DNA of 64,000 nt from Fragilaria crotonensis (lineage: Eukaryota; Bacillariophyta; Fragilariophyceae; Fragilariales; Fragilariaceae). Within the stretch, counting starts at the first letter, position 1, and each line of letters opens with the position of its first letter. The translations under genes and the position numbers were made by a program. The DNA lies in contig JAKSYS010000022.1 in NCBI GenBank assembly GCA_022925895.1, positions 62,001 to 126,000 on the forward strand. Reading direction: 5' to 3'. This document shows positions 44,989 through 58,100 of this stretch, piece by piece. The notes under the pieces were generated by a model. The model saw only the letters and a program-made list of their open reading frames with translations, searched no databases and was not told the origin of the DNA.

Positions 44989-47900
44989 TTAGTCAGAACA
45001 TCTGCCAAGTTGGTTTCTCCGTCTTCCTTCGCAATCCTCACAATACCAGCAGCTTGCGCTTCGCGCGCGGTGATACGCGATTGCATTATGCTTCTTCTTC
45101 AAAGTCGACTCGGGCTTGGTTGAGTTCTTCACAACCGATTCATTATCACAAAAGACATTCGTGGGTCCATCCACTTGGGCGCCCATCATGCGCAGCTTGT
45201 AGCGCAACCCTTCAACCATTTCGACTGCAATCTTTGCAGCGATAAACTCAGATCCAAAGGTAGAAGCCTCAACAGTGTTCTGTCGCTTCGAATACCAAAG
45301 GATTGGTGCTCGATTCACAAAAATCAAGACTCCAGTATGAGAGCGACGAGTGACGCGACAACCAGCGTGGTCAGCGTCGACAAAACAACTCATCGATACC
45401 GATTGTCCCCGGACTTCGGGCGCATCCGGCGGTAAAGCTTCACACGCGCCAGGATAGTACTCGCTCCAATCACATTTTGAAAGCGACTCTCATCAAACAC
45501 TGGTTCCGTATCGTCGAAGACCATGCTTGACCTGTTGTACCGTTTCAAGTATGCAAAGATATGGAAAGCCTGATCAAGATGTCCCCGCCTTGGAGAAGCC
45601 AGGAAACGCGACAACATTGCAACGTCTACCAGAATGTCAATCCGACCAAGTTCGCAAATCCAACGCAATACTCCAATCAAACCCTGGAAGTAGTTTGCAC
45701 GCTTTGCATCCAATTCCGGAGTAGTGTCAATTTCAGGTCGGTAACCTTGACTCATGGGTGTCGACACTTTCGTGCTCAGACGTTCACCAATCTCCTCAAG
45801 CTCGCGTTCAACTTCGGTCACAGCCCGTTTCACATAAAGATCAGATGACATTGCCCACCTTACCTTTGTTGGGTTCTCTGCACCATCAATTGTCCACTTC
45901 TTGACTTCAGCGCCCAAGTAAGCGTCAGGTTCCTTTACACTCCCTTTCTTCAAGGTATACTTGGAAGCGAGATAGTCCATCACAACTTGTGGCTCATGTG
46001 AGATGCAAAGAATGTCATCCACATAGCAAAGGACATACTCCCAGTACTTGTCCCCATTCGGCTTCACCTTAGGTCTCATCCACACGTCAGGATCACCTTT
46101 GCAGCTGACAAAGCCTCCTTCACGTAACGTGGATGCCATGTGGTCTCGCCATCGAGCACCACTTGACTTAAGACCATAAAGCGCTCGGACAATAAGAACT
46201 GGTCGGCCAACTTTGTCCGCTCCAAATTCCAACCCTGCGATTGTGTAGACCTTCTCCTTCGTAGGAGCATTCAGGTATGCCCCTTGCACATCGGCAGAAA
46301 GGACATCCAAGTCATTCAGCGCTGCCAACGTGAAAGCAATCCTTATGCTGTCGCGTGAAACAACACTTGAATATGTTGACTCTTTCGGCGGATCAGTTTG
46401 ATGCCCTCCGGCAACCAAACGCGCCTTTCTCGTCAAATCCATTTTGACATCAAAGATCATGTGGCAGTCAATCTTTTTGTAGAACTTGGGCGCTTCGTCG
46501 CCGTCAATGAACTCGAATGCCGGCATAACATTCTTCATTTCCTGCTCGATCGCCTTTCTCCAAAAAGTCGGTCCCCGTTCGTTCATCGATCTTAAAGGGC
46601 CTCCGCCACCGTCTTCGGCAGTTCAATTCCGAACTTATGCGTCTTAGCCCAGTATCTGGCCTTGACCTTCTTTATGATTCGATCCCGTTTGCGCAGAGCC
46701 TTGCGTACCCACCAAGCAAATGCCGGTTCTTCAGCAATCTTGTTGGCGACAGCATACTCCGCGACCTCCACCGGGTTTGACTCCTTCAATTCTGACAATG
46801 GAACCCAGGTCGTTGAACCATCGCGCCACTCGACTTGCAAATCCCAGCCTCGCGTAGTGATTCGCGGATGCCTCTTACCATATCGGTCTTCCACGAAGCC
46901 ATCATCCTTTGAAATAGCGTGGCCATTAGTCCGATGGTCGACAATCTCACTCAACACAGAATAGCTTCGTCCCTCATCATCGACCTGGGACAGCATGTTC
47001 TCCGCGATCAGGTTAGCCGCAATTGCTTCTGTCGAACCGTCAGGAATTCCACCTCGTATAAGCGAGTATCCAACAACGGGTTTGCGTGACGCTTGCCAAT
47101 CGGCCGACCATCATGGTCGCGCTTCCTCCCAACGACGGTTGCCTTCTTGGCTTCACCGCCCTGGGGAAGGAGCACCTGAGCAGTCAAATATTCATCATAA
47201 GATTCAGGGGTGTGGTCATCGGTCCCCTCATCAGGACTTGGCGTGTCCCCTGGATCGTTACGACCTTCGTCTTCATCGTCAAAGACGTCATCTGAGATTT
47301 CCGGCATGGAACCTCTCAGTTCTGGGTCGATGTCCTCCTCCTTGAGATCATCCCCAATTTTGGAGCGGATGCCCTCATCCAACTCCACGAGCCGAGTCTT
47401 TATGTCAGGATTAGCAAAGTCATCTTCGCTCAGTCCCCAGACAGACTTGCGGACAATAATCTTCCCAGTCTTGGTCAGAAGGTAAAATGCCATCAGGTCT
47501 GTTGAGACTTCGGCAACTCCAAGCCACCGTCCAAGCAACTTCTGCTCATGTGGGAAGGTACCAACTGGATCCCAATACAAGACTGGCTCATACCAATCAA
47601 ACTGGGCATACTGGGAGATGTCTGGTGTAGATCCCAACACGTCTTCGTCGGGAACTCTTCCCTGGAGTTGTGGCATATCAAGTGCTGTCAATCGTCGAAT
47701 CGCCGCCACCCACTTACCGCAGAAACACCAAAGGCGTCTCGGTGCCTTTGAACGACGTAAGGTTCTCCGGATCCCAACCTTCAGCTCTCGAATCGTTGAC
47801 TCCGCCAGGTTCGACCATGGGCTGTAAGGAACTGTTTGCTCTTGCCGAATTCGAAATTGGCGACAGATCTTCCCAAACTCCCCGTGGACTTCCTCTGGTG

Positions 47901-49077
47901 CATTGTCAGTCACAATCGTCTGGGGTATTCCAACCTCTTGGATAAAGGGCATCAGAGCATTTGGTCCAGCCATGCTCTTGCTCTTCATGGGATAGAAGTG
48001 ATCGCTCCCTCGACCATTCGTAAACACTTGCGCCGTCAAGTGTCCCCTGATCGATTGCGTCTTTGAGAACATAGTATCCGAGTACCACTTACCGCTCAAG
48101 TTGGGGAACGCAAGGTGATCGAGTTTCTGACGCACTTTCCTTTCGCCTTTTGCCAAAACATTCCTGATTCCGGATTGCGTTGTCACTTTCAATGTCCTCT
48201 TAGCAGTGTCAAGGCCAACTCCCCACCTCCGAGAAAGGATCTCAGGTGTTATGACTGATCGTTTGTCGCTCGTAGAAAGGGCAAATAACTTTCGGCTTTC
48301 GTCGTCCATCGGATAAACGTCATTGTCGTTGCGACCGGACAAGCCATCTCCAGCAGTGTCATCTGCTGCGACATTGACTGCAGCCACCAAGCGATCCGCC
48401 AGAGAGCCATCCTCCGGACCGATGGTGATGTGCATTGCACGCAAAGATTGCACCGCAGAAACCAACCTTGAAGCATTCCGCGCATGATCAGTTGCCAACA
48501 ACTTTTCAGCAACGCACACGCTGGAAACATATGTCTCCTCCTTTTTGGCAAACTGGTCAGAAGAGGATCCCACCGCATCGGGATGTCAATTCCACGTGAG
48601 GATATTGCTCGTATTCCGCCCACGTTGGCTTACGACTCACGAAACCAGAAGAAATACCGTCAAGGGATAAAGGAATACGCAACTTTGCGGTTGGGTGAAA
48701 AATAGAATGCGAAGACTTGGAGTCAAACTGTCGGGAACATCCTCAACAATGACACCATTCGCGCGTAATTGATTTGGGTTCAGCAGAGTGACATCCACTC
48801 GGTCCCCAAAATACAGAGCCTCATTGATAATGAGGATGTATGGTTGTCCATTCTGAGGATGGATCCACATAGTCGCAACCGTGGCGATGGAAACATCCTG
48901 TATGGGTTTATATTCACCACTGTAAGGGTGAACAGTAACCTGACGACCTTCGTCAGAGAGAAGCAGAGTGTTGCGACCTGCAACACAAGTATCCGCATGA
49001 GAATCAAGTTCAGTCCTCATGTCATCGTCATCGTTGCCGCATGGCTTGGACGCAGAGACACGAAAGACATGTTTCAC
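44989..49077 (-). pseudogene. Copia-2 pol (fossil)
   Basis: Minus-strand motifs in order: protease DSHADTC near 49005; integrase WYSDTMF near 48085, VTDNAPEE near 47910 and AESTIREL near 47805; chromodomain-like LQVEWRDGSTTWVPL near 46800-46850; RT DVQGAYLNAP near 46290 and YVDDIL near 46015; RNase H CFVDADHAG near 45385, STFGSEFIAAK near 45250 and CDNESVV near 45140. The layout is the same as Copia-1. The region is broken about four times. Confidence 0.8.
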
Positions 49078-49164
49078 AATACGGGAAGAGCAAAAGGGCC
49101 CGGCCTCTTGAACATAAGATTCACCTAACTTTAGGTCTGTCTTAACAAGGGCCGGTTCGGATCG

Positions 49165-50444
49165 TCAAGCAGGTTTCTGCTGCTCAACATGGGCAGCACG
49201 GCCAAACTGTTTTCCAGCATTGGAGGGGACAGGGGTCTCCTTTCCTTCATCATCAGGTGCTGGAGCATCCTCCTGAGTAGTGACAGCCGCAACGCTTCGA
49301 GCTTCAGACTTCTCCTTCTTCTCCTTCTTCTTTGCTTCTTCACGGAGCTGCTTGACTTTAGCCTTCTCAAAAGGCTTCAGCTTGTTGTAATCCTTGGCAG
49401 AATACTGCCCAGAGTGAATCGCAATTCCACTCGGCGACTTGTCGTCATCACTTGACTTACTCTTCTTCTGCTTGGCCTTCTTCTTATCCTTAACAATTCC
49501 AACCTTGGCAATCTCTCGGATGTCGGAGGGTGACTTTGTCCTGGTCTTGGTGTTCTCCACAATTGTCTTGAAGTACTGCTGGCACACCTCAAAGTTAGTC
49601 AGCTTCTGCTCATCACCCATACAAGTCTGGATTGCAGTCTCCAACTTTGGGTCACGAATGCCAGCAAGGAAATCAGTAACCTTCTTAGTCTCTGCAACTG
49701 GCTCCTCCAAGAACAACAGTTCATTATGCGCCTGCTGGTGCCTTCCCACATACTGGTCAAAGGAGAACTTCCCTTTCCCAGTGAAGATGGCAGTAGTAAC
49801 CATAGCATAAGCCTTGGCCTTCCTGGTGGCAATTGCAGATCTGCCCTCAGCCTGCGACTTCAAGGCCTTGAAGGCAGCTCGTCCATCGCGCCTCCTGTTG
49901 AAGGGTTGGACAAAAGGCCAGCCAGGTCCCTCCATGACAAAGGGTTTGAGAATATCAAACACTCTCTTGCTGTCGCGCGAGAAGGTTTCACCCTCCAAGA
50001 TTGACGTGGCAACCAAGTCATCATCGACAGAGTCCCAGTCATTGCGTGCAAGATCATCAGGGGCAACCTCATCATTGTCACGAATGACATAAGCCAGAGG
50101 GGTTCCAGCAACAACGCTTCTGTGTTGGGATAAATAAGTTGTGAACAGTTCAACCCATGTTGGCCATCCTGTCATCGACGCCAGCTTCGGTGGATCCTTC
50201 GTGTCATCCCCATCCTTCTTGGCTCGATCAATCTCCTCCAACTCCGTCAACCGATTTAGAAAGCGCGTGGTGGCGCGTTCGTCAAAGTGGGCAGGGTTTG
50301 GAGCATCACCGCGAAGGATACAGTAGTCCGCCCAAGAGCGAAGAGCCTTGAACTTCCGGACCGCAAGGTAGGGGAACGTTGGAGTAGGGACAGGATCTTC
50401 ATCTTCTTCGACGTCTGTCGCCCTTGGTTTCCACCTGGATAGAT
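49165..50444 (-). pseudogene. Copia-2 gag (fossil)
   Basis: Minus-strand frame with FPYLAVRKFKALRSWADY near 50370-50315, the capsid-like middle and a Lys-rich tail, closely matching Copia-1 gag. The extreme N-terminus seen in Copia-1 (MADARSFTACL) is not present here. Confidence 0.75.
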
Positions 50445-50641
50445 GCAGATAGAACTAATCACTAGTAGCAACAGCTTGCAACTTGATCAATTATAAAAAG
50501 AGTGAGATTTAGGTCTAGGAACACTTCTGACTCCGCCCTGAAGAGTCATCCTGCGGGTCATTGTAAAGCTGAGCTAAATCCTTCGACGGTCGTGCTTATC
50601 CGGGTGTCCGAATAACTCGAACTCATGATAGAATTCATTCA
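50445..50641 (-). repeat. Copia-2 5' LTR (197 bp present)
   Basis: It matches 44518-44714 base for base by eye. Gag sequence follows directly in element direction. Confidence 0.85.
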
Positions 50642-50646
50642 ATGTT
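50642..50646 (+). repeat. Target-site duplication of Copia-2, right copy
   Basis: ATGTT, matching 44457-44461. Confidence 0.75.
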
Positions 50647-51165
50647 GTCTAAATGCTGCTAGTTGTAAATGGGTTTCCTGTTGACGTTCAGACAGAAGAG
50701 GTTTTGACAGAAGAGCAGGGGTGCCTTTGAGGACAACATTATTGCAGAGGACAAATGGCATGAAAATCAGATAATGAAAGACAATGTGGCACAGATTCAC
50801 TGCACACCACAGAATTTAAGGAAAGCATGCCTCCAAACTGTACATGTACATTCGGTACATTTTTGGTTTTTGTAGAACATGAAGGGAGGGTGTGGTATGA
50901 ATTCAAAATTCAAAACCCCTGTGTGCATGTGTACAAACTGCATACCAGCTTGTTGGTACAAATTCAAATGGTGGCAAAAGACTATCCCATGAAAGGATTT
51001 TCAGCATTCAAACTTTGGCGCACATTGGAAATTATTTCACACAACAAGCCAGCACAAATACAACCATGGCATCAATGACACAGGAAACAGCAGCAGGCAT
51101 GACTGCCTCAAAGCCCAGCTCTAGGAAGTAAAGGAGAGAGTTAATAAAAGTCATGCATTGTGTGA
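50647..51165. other. AT-rich stretch without a supported gene
   Basis: It lies between the 5' side of Plavaka-like gene A (minus) and the plus-strand gene remnant that starts near 51166. It could hold a shared upstream region; I see no motif that proves it. Confidence 0.35.
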
Positions 51166-52260
51166 CAAAAGATCCCAATGATCTGCTTCAAAGTGACAAC
51201 GAGGATGAGGTGCCACCAAAAATGTATACAAAACAAGTACAGAAGCATACATACGGAAATCCATCATCCCTACCTTCATTTATTTAAGTCAGGAAATCAA
51301 GTGACAGCCAATTAACGTCATCGGTTCCAGGGCTAAGCAGCGTAATGGACAAGAGCATGATGGAAATTTCTGAAGAGAATCAAATCACTATGGTCAAGGG
51401 GTGCATCAAAAGACATGTGTTCTCTATATGGAAGTTCTATCAAAAAGACTTTCATTCTCATTTCAGTGAAGATGAGAAAACAATTTGCAGGTTTATCATG
51501 AAGCACACAAACATTCGAGGAACCCAGAAATGGTGGCTTGGGATGCGGAGAATACTTGTAAAAACACACACTGATCTTCAGAACAATGCAAAAGAACATG
51601 CAAATGAAATTCAAAGGTCAAGTTGCAAGCATACTCACAACTACTTGTGTTTGTCATCAAACACCTTGCATGCAGATGGATTCAGTTCCCATTTAGGAAG
51701 ATGAAACCAGTTGCCTCCTCAAGATGAGGGATGATATCTGCCTTTGTGCCCAAATCATAGACATCTATGCCCCATGCATTGTTGGCAGCAGCAAGTGGAA
51801 TAACATTGTCAACATGGAGACCCACTTTGCAACAGCTGACAGGAAATAACTGAGCAAGAAAATCATGTCCATAAGTGATGACGCATTCATTTTGCTGTGC
51901 CCAATCACTACAGGAAGAGGTGGTTTGTGGAATTAGTTAAGGCAGAGAAAATGGTAAGAAGAACCAACTGGTTTGTCCAGGACAAACAACAAGGAACTGA
52001 CTTGTTTTGTTATCACCTGTTGAAAACAGCAAATTGGTACATGGACAGATGGGGACAATAAACACCTACCGTTTAGCTATGATAAATGAAATGAAAAATG
52101 TCCACATCTTAGATTCTTACCCAATCTTTGAAATGCCATGTTCCATGGGCACCACTTTACACCTTCTCCAGGAACAAGGGTGTGGTTGGTTACAGACTGG
52201 AATGAGGAAATACAATGAATTATACATGGCCATAAAGAATGATAGAAAGAAATGAGCCCC
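51166..52260 (+). pseudogene. Decayed gene of a diatom-type family of unknown function
   Basis: The pieces are: 51345-51620 with IKRHVFSIWKFYQKDFHSHF, then EDEKTICRFI, WWLGMRRILVKTHTDLQNN; about 51870-52030 with DDAFILLC and HYRKRWFVELVKAEKM in different frames; and 52140-52255 with GCGWLQTGMRKYNELYMAIK. This order (a helical N-terminal block, DEAF..L..EN...RW, then GW...G..RY.EL) is one I recall from many diatom hypothetical proteins; no biochemical role is known to me. Frame changes and stops show that it is decayed, though some gaps may be introns (GTCAAG near 51617, GTAAGAAG near 51953). It is divergent from Plavaka-like gene A. Confidence 0.45.
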
Positions 52261-52885
52261 AACATTCAACCAGGACCTACTAAAAATGTTTCTGTTGAGA
52301 CAAAAAAAGGAATCTGGCAGGGGGGTCAAGAACCAGTTTGATGACAAGGATAAAAACGCCCATACAGGTGCATGAATGAGTTAAATGACAACTCTGATGA
52401 GAAGGATGATAACTATTTGAAGCTTATTGCCTCTGAATCTGTGTATGGTGAAGTGAAAGAGGAAGCCGTTCAGAGAGTGAGTACAAAATAGTAGAATGCT
52501 TCATGAAAACCGCATCAATACACACATTAAAACAAATCTCCAACAAAAGCTAAAATGCAATTCAAAGGTCATACATACCTATGCAACTACAGGTGATAAG
52601 GATCATCAATTATCAATTATATAAACAATGTCAGCTCAGGATTACTGTGATTACATCATACACACAACAGAGCAGGCTACTTCTTTGCAGATGTCGAATT
52701 CAGCAACACAAATGAAGAATTGGTTTAGGAAACAAATACCTGTATGCGTGTAAGTTGCCTAAAAGCACATAAAGAATGACAACGGAATTCACGACTTGCA
52801 TCATGGATGCAAAATGACACAATATCATCTCATGTAGTGATTTTCAGCATCACAAACAGAATGGCTAAGATTCCCTAACCTTGGT
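52261..52885. other. AT-rich stretch without a supported gene
   Basis: No open frame beyond about 40 codons that looks coding. Acidic fragments near 52370-52480 may be the decayed tail of the preceding gene. Confidence 0.4.
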
Positions 52886-54442
52886 TTAGTTCAGATACTT
52901 TGAGTCAATGAGCGCAGGAATTCCACTCGGAAGCCGGATCGTGCTCCGCCTCCCGCTGATGAGGTGAAGGCTTCCGCCTTCGCAGCAGCGCCGCCCCCGG
53001 CTCCCATCCTGTCTTTCAAAAAATCGCAGGCCTGGAAGACGAAGGCTCCGTCCTCCAGGTGCTGACGCATTGATCGGAAATCGAGAAGAGTCGGATTGAT
53101 GTCGTCCTCGTGTTCCACTCCTGCGCACAACACCAAGTACTGTTGAGTGCGCTTCTTGATGAACCAACCAAGTCGACAGGCGGCCGTGGCGTCTTCGTGA
53201 GCTAGTTGTTGTAACGTTGCTAAGGTCGAACCAACTGCTCGCGTCAGGAAACGACACCACTTGTCCAAAATCTGCGTCAAAGGGGGACCTCGGACCGAAG
53301 AGGAGTTCGGCTACCCCCGCCATGTTCTCGAGTAGTCGTGCAAGCCCTTTGAAAATCCCGCGGGATGGTGAAATTGAGCTTCGTCATGCTCTTGATGCCT
53401 TTGTCCGAGAAGCCCGTGATTGTATCGGTCGTCTTAAGCTGCATCTAGACGAGGGTGCTTGCGTAGTCGAGCGCATCTCTGCCAGTCGCGTTTGATTGTG
53501 CAAGCGTCTGGGGTCCGCAGTAAAAAGGCTGAAGGCTCCTGGTCTGTCCGAAGCGTCGGCCAAGAAGGATGCGGCCCGGATGGCTGCGCAGAAGCCTATT
53601 GGGATGAACGCGTCCCTCCCTTTCGTGTTGCGCAAGAAATGGTGTAAATGGTTTTGAAGGTATGCTACGTTGCTGAGCACTAGTATGTCTGCGAAGGTCT
53701 GGACCGGGCGGCTTGGAGTCCTTCCCAAGGCATCCTTCTCTGAAACGAATAGGATTATTTGCTTTGTCGAAGGGGGGAACAAGTCGAATCCTGTCTTCGG
53801 GATTTGGGGCGATGTCGCGACTGCGCTTGCGACCCGCCTCTCGAGGAGGCTCGACATGTTTCTGATGGCGTCGTCCGTTCGTCCAGGCGTTTCTGACTGA
53901 TCGTCCGCTCGAATAAGGCCTCTGGCCTTCACGGCCAGGTGCTTCATGTGTAGGGCTCTCGCCCATTCGTCCGCTCGCTTAGAGTAGGCTGACGACGCTG
54001 CTACTCTCCACTTGTTTGGACCTTGAGTGGTCCTCGTGTTCACTGCAACGCAGATCACCCATTGAGGGACGTAGGACGCTGTTTCGGCAAACCTCGTCGC
54101 TCGGTCGGGGTCTGGGTCTTCGCTCGCTCTTTGTTTGATGGTCCTGACGATCATCAGGGCCAGTTCCTCCGGCTTGGTGACGTATGCTTCCATGATGGCT
54201 GCTGCGATGAAGGCCGGCACTGGCACTGTCGGCTTCATGGTGAAACCAACAACCGTGACGTCTTCCGTGTCGTCCACATCCGCGTCGTTTGTCTTGTCTT
54301 GGCTGTGTGTGTTGTCCGTGGGTTTGCTCCCTTTCTTGGGACGTCCTCTCGTCGCTGCCACCAAAAGCGGCTCCCGCGCCGGTGCGGATGCCTGCCCGGC
54401 GCTCTTGCTTACGCTTGACACCGAAGATTTCATCGTCATCAA
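52886..54442 (-). pseudogene. GC-rich coding remnant, possibly a retroelement structural (gag-like) ORF (fossil)
   Basis: The main minus-strand frame (53384-54442) begins MMTMKSSVSS and has an AT-hook-like RGRPKKGSK near residue 33, then a helix-rich region (ASSAYSKRADEWARALHMKH). A further frame (52891-53280) gives TQILDKWCRFLTRAVGSTLA and DDINPTLLDFRSMRQHLEDG. Its helical content, and an end resembling capsid-like ORFs that I recall before DIRS-type reverse transcriptases in diatoms, suggest a retroelement origin. This is inference: no polymerase adjoins it. GC content is much higher than on either side, so it is foreign to this locus. It is broken, about twice. Confidence 0.35.
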
Positions 54443-55121
54443 TTCGTCTATCGCCTTTTGTACGTCGGACGTAGAATTCTACGTGAGCACTTTCGACCAA
54501 TCGTAAGGCGGTCCGACATGGCTTCTGACGACCTGCTTCGTGTCGACCGCCATGGCAGCTGCAAATCCGCCGCCGCCTAGTAGCGCTCATAATGCGTTCG
54601 TTCCGTCGTTGAGCCCGTCGTCTGCGTTGTGGTGAAAGTGGTGGAAAAGGAGAATCGTCCCGTGCGTGTTTACCATGAGGTGTGCAATGTCTGGCGAGCA
54701 CAGCATCAGAAGGTGACGGGTTTTACACCAAGTCTTTTGTATTACAAAATTTTACAAAATTAGACCATTTTTGTCCCAAATTGTACATACGTACATGTCT
54801 CAGTAATATGTAACTGTAGATGCACCTTATTCACAGTTGGTGTTCCATTATTGGTACGCCACCTGGTACGTTGGCACATATCCAGATGTACACTGTATAT
54901 TTCTATGTTACAGGTGTACTGTTTGTTTGCACACATTTACACATCCATGTTACGACAAACGTGTTTGGTCCAACTCTTTTGTGTCGAGTCCCGTACCCTC
55001 AAGTTCCCTTCAGTTTTCATTTCCGTTTGGACCTACGATATCCCAAAATTAATCGATTGGACAGCTTATCTTTCCTGTCATCTCCAGCTCATCCTTTTCT
55101 CACTTTGTTGCGTCCACATCC
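54443..55121. other. No supported gene; upstream region of the Plavaka-like gene
   Basis: The GC-rich part up to about 54700 may still belong to the preceding remnant. From 54720 the sequence is AT-rich (ATTACAAAATTTTACAAAATT) and holds only short chance frames. It would contain the promoter of the gene at 55122 if that gene is active. Confidence 0.4.
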
Positions 55122-58100
55122 ATGAGCCTCCAAGCAAAACTGTCACGGAAGATTGAAAATGCAGGCAAGAGAAATGCAAAGATGGTTTTAATGTTATCAC
55201 CTGCAAAGGAGCAATATGTTGTTACCGGTCCAATGGGGCTCTCCCGTCATTTCTCAAGTTGTCCTCAGTGTTCCTTGGATCACTCAGGAGATCCAAGGTT
55301 GCTGGGTGGCATGATGATGAATGACGCACAGAGCGGCGAGTGTCATCCCGTTTCCACCTTCTGTTGTGCTGGTGGTAGCTCTTATGTTCCTCCAAGGTGG
55401 AACTCAGATGCCTATGTACGTCTACCTGATGATGATGAAGATCTTGGTACTTCCACTTTTTCAGATCTGGATGATGACCGTGAGATGACCTTATTCACCG
55501 ATGCTGTGAATGCCACCTTGAACAACAAGGAATCGGAACATCCTGATAGCAGCAATGTTGCACTGTTGTCGTCGGACAATTCTGATTCACCACCCCTTTT
55601 CCCCAATACATTTGGTGACGCATGGTCCAAGAGGGATGATGATGATGGTCTCAATCTATCGACATTTTCTTTGGAAGAGGAGGTCTAGGTTGACCTCCTA
55701 CAGACGTTGAAGAGGTTGAGATGCCCAATGATTGCATGCAATGAGGTGATGAACTGGGCAGTCAGATCATGCTCTTGAGGACACTCCTTCCGTGACATCC
55801 CCATCAGTTCTTGCAAGACTGTAATGGACAAGTTCCGTGATTGTGTTGACTTTGAAGGTTTGATGCCCATGTTAAAGCAGCTTTATCTCCCATACTCTAA
55901 CTGCTACGTTGATGTTGTTTATTTCAGTGCCCATGCTGTTTTTAATTCACTCCTTTCATGTGCTGAGCTGAACAGAGACAAGAACTATATATTTCACGAC
56001 CCCGACAATCTGGACGTGAACCCATTCGAGCGACCATCTGGTTCAGTTTTGGGTGACATCAATACAGGCAGGTCCTACCTGAAAACGTATGACTTGCTGA
56101 TAAAGAAACCTGAGGATATGTTACTTCCCTGCGTGTTTGCAATCGATAAGACAACCTGCGACATCGGTGGTGGTGGCAAATTGAGCCTTGAACCAATCGT
56201 CATATCCTACGGACTGATGGCGCATGACATTTGCAAAACCTCTGCAGCAATGAGGGTGTTGGGTTTCATCAATACAACTCCAGTCAAGGAACGTGCTTTC
56301 CAACCTGGCAAAGTAAGACCCAATACCCATTGTGGGACCTCCTCATGTTTCTGAAGCTTGTTACCGACGTAATGAATATCACCTTCAAATCGACTTTATT
56401 CTACGTGAGTCTGGGTATCTTGATCTCCAGGAATCCGGCTTGAAATGGAACCTCCATTACCATGGAAAGTCGTACCCTGTTCACCTGCATTTTTATGTTC
56501 CTTTCATAGTTGGAGATACTGTCGGTCATGATGCTCTTTGTGGTCATTACCAATCTCGCACTTCAACTGTCACCCAGCTTTGTTGTTCATGTGTCTGTCC
56601 AACTGAGAAATCTGGTTATTCGAAGGCCAGGGCATATGCAAAACGCACACCCCATTCAGTGAACCAAATGGTAGCTAATAGACAGTACTTGTCATTGAAG
56701 GCCAATTCACAACAGTATCTGATCAATGCATTTGACTTGGTCAGGTTTGGCGCACACAACAATCGTGGGATTTTTGGTGCATGTCCCGAGGAGATCCTTC
56801 ACTTGGTTCTCCTGGGTTGGTTCAAGAATGTTCTTGATTCATTTTTCAAGCAAATTGGGAAGGCCTCTGAGTCCGCCAGGAGGTACAATAATCTGTTGTT
56901 GGACATCAACCGGCGTGTATGTCGTCAAACTTATTGCACTGTTCCCAAGACAACTATCACCAAAGGTTTTGCATCAGGTGCCGACATACCCGGACATGAA
57001 TATGCTGGTTGCATATTCATCATGTTCATCTCGTTGTATACTACGCACTTTTCCGAGATCTTCAAGTCATCGAAGACATCGAAGCGAAAGGAAGCGCCAT
57101 TTGTCAAACACAAGATGTTCGAAGCCCCCATCATCTCACAAATCAGAAGTCAAAGTGGACATGAGCCTCAGCAACCCTGACTTTGTCAAAGACTGGAGAA
57201 TGTTTTTGAGTTCCTTGTTGGAGGGGCAGGCATGGCTAAAGCAAAGTCGCATATCATCCCTAATGCGATTGCTGAAGTTTGTTGCACCCCAACTTTCTGG
57301 TGCCATGGGAAATACAACAATCAAGACACATCTTGTTTTGCACATGGATGATGACATTCTCAACTTTGGCGTCCCCGAGGTTATGAACAGTAGCTATGCA
57401 GAGTCTGCCCACATAAGCATCTCCAAGGATACGACACGTAATACCCAAAAGTGTCAAGAAACATTCACTCTCCAGGTTGCCATGCGTTACATTGAAAATC
57501 TTGCAATTCGGAAGTGCGCATCGAGTATCAGCAACATGTCCCCAACGCCCATGGTGATTCCCGGCACTCATCGCCTTCAGGGCAAGAGATTCTCCTTGGA
57601 AGAAGACATTGACGGTCTCATCATCTGTAAGCATAATGCATCAAAATAGAAGAAGGCAGATGATCCCTCTCCCGAGGACTACCACTTGACCTCTCACATC
57701 TCAATATGTGCTCCCCCATGTGAATTCATGCGTTCTGTATTGTCATACAGAATACAAGTCAGCTGATGGTCAGATCTACCGTGCTCATCCCTGTTACCAT
57801 GATAAACCCTGGTTTGATTATGCTCTGGTTGACTGGCACGGATATGAGGATCTCTTCCCCGCTCGCATCCACGCATTCCTGAATCTGTGCAATGTAAGGA
57901 CGGGCTCCAAGATCGGGCTTCCACATTCCGGCCAAGAGGTCACCATCCCGACTCCCGGTTTCTATGCTGTGATCGAATCATACCATGAGGTATTCTCCGA
58001 TTCTGAAGACGGCAAGGATGACAGTGAGGATCATGAGCCGGAGGACAAGGACAAAGAGGACAATGACAACAACAGAGAAGAAGATCAATCCATATTCTGG

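Larger units (their letters stand above)
44462..50641 (-). mobile_element. Copia-2: Ty1/Copia LTR retrotransposon on the minus strand (fossil)
   Basis: It is bounded by related LTR sequence at both ends and a 5-bp duplication, ATGTT. Read on the minus strand the order is LTR, gag, protease, integrase, chromodomain-like segment, RT, RNase H, polypurine tract, LTR. The proteins are close relatives of those of Copia-1 (whole motifs identical), but the LTRs are of a different subfamily. The stretches of LTR present at both ends look identical, so insertion was recent. It is shorter than a complete element at its 5' end and broken, with about five breaks. It interrupts Plavaka-like gene A. Confidence 0.85.

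Noticed and set aside
47210-47485. Plus-strand frames within Copia-2 as separate genes
   Set aside because: They mirror the minus-strand pol coding sequence and show Ser/Pro-rich chance composition.
54820-55156. Three overlapping plus-strand frames of about 70-100 codons
   Set aside because: They are AT-rich, overlap in different frames, and contain no motif. They are most likely upstream non-coding sequence of the Plavaka-like gene.
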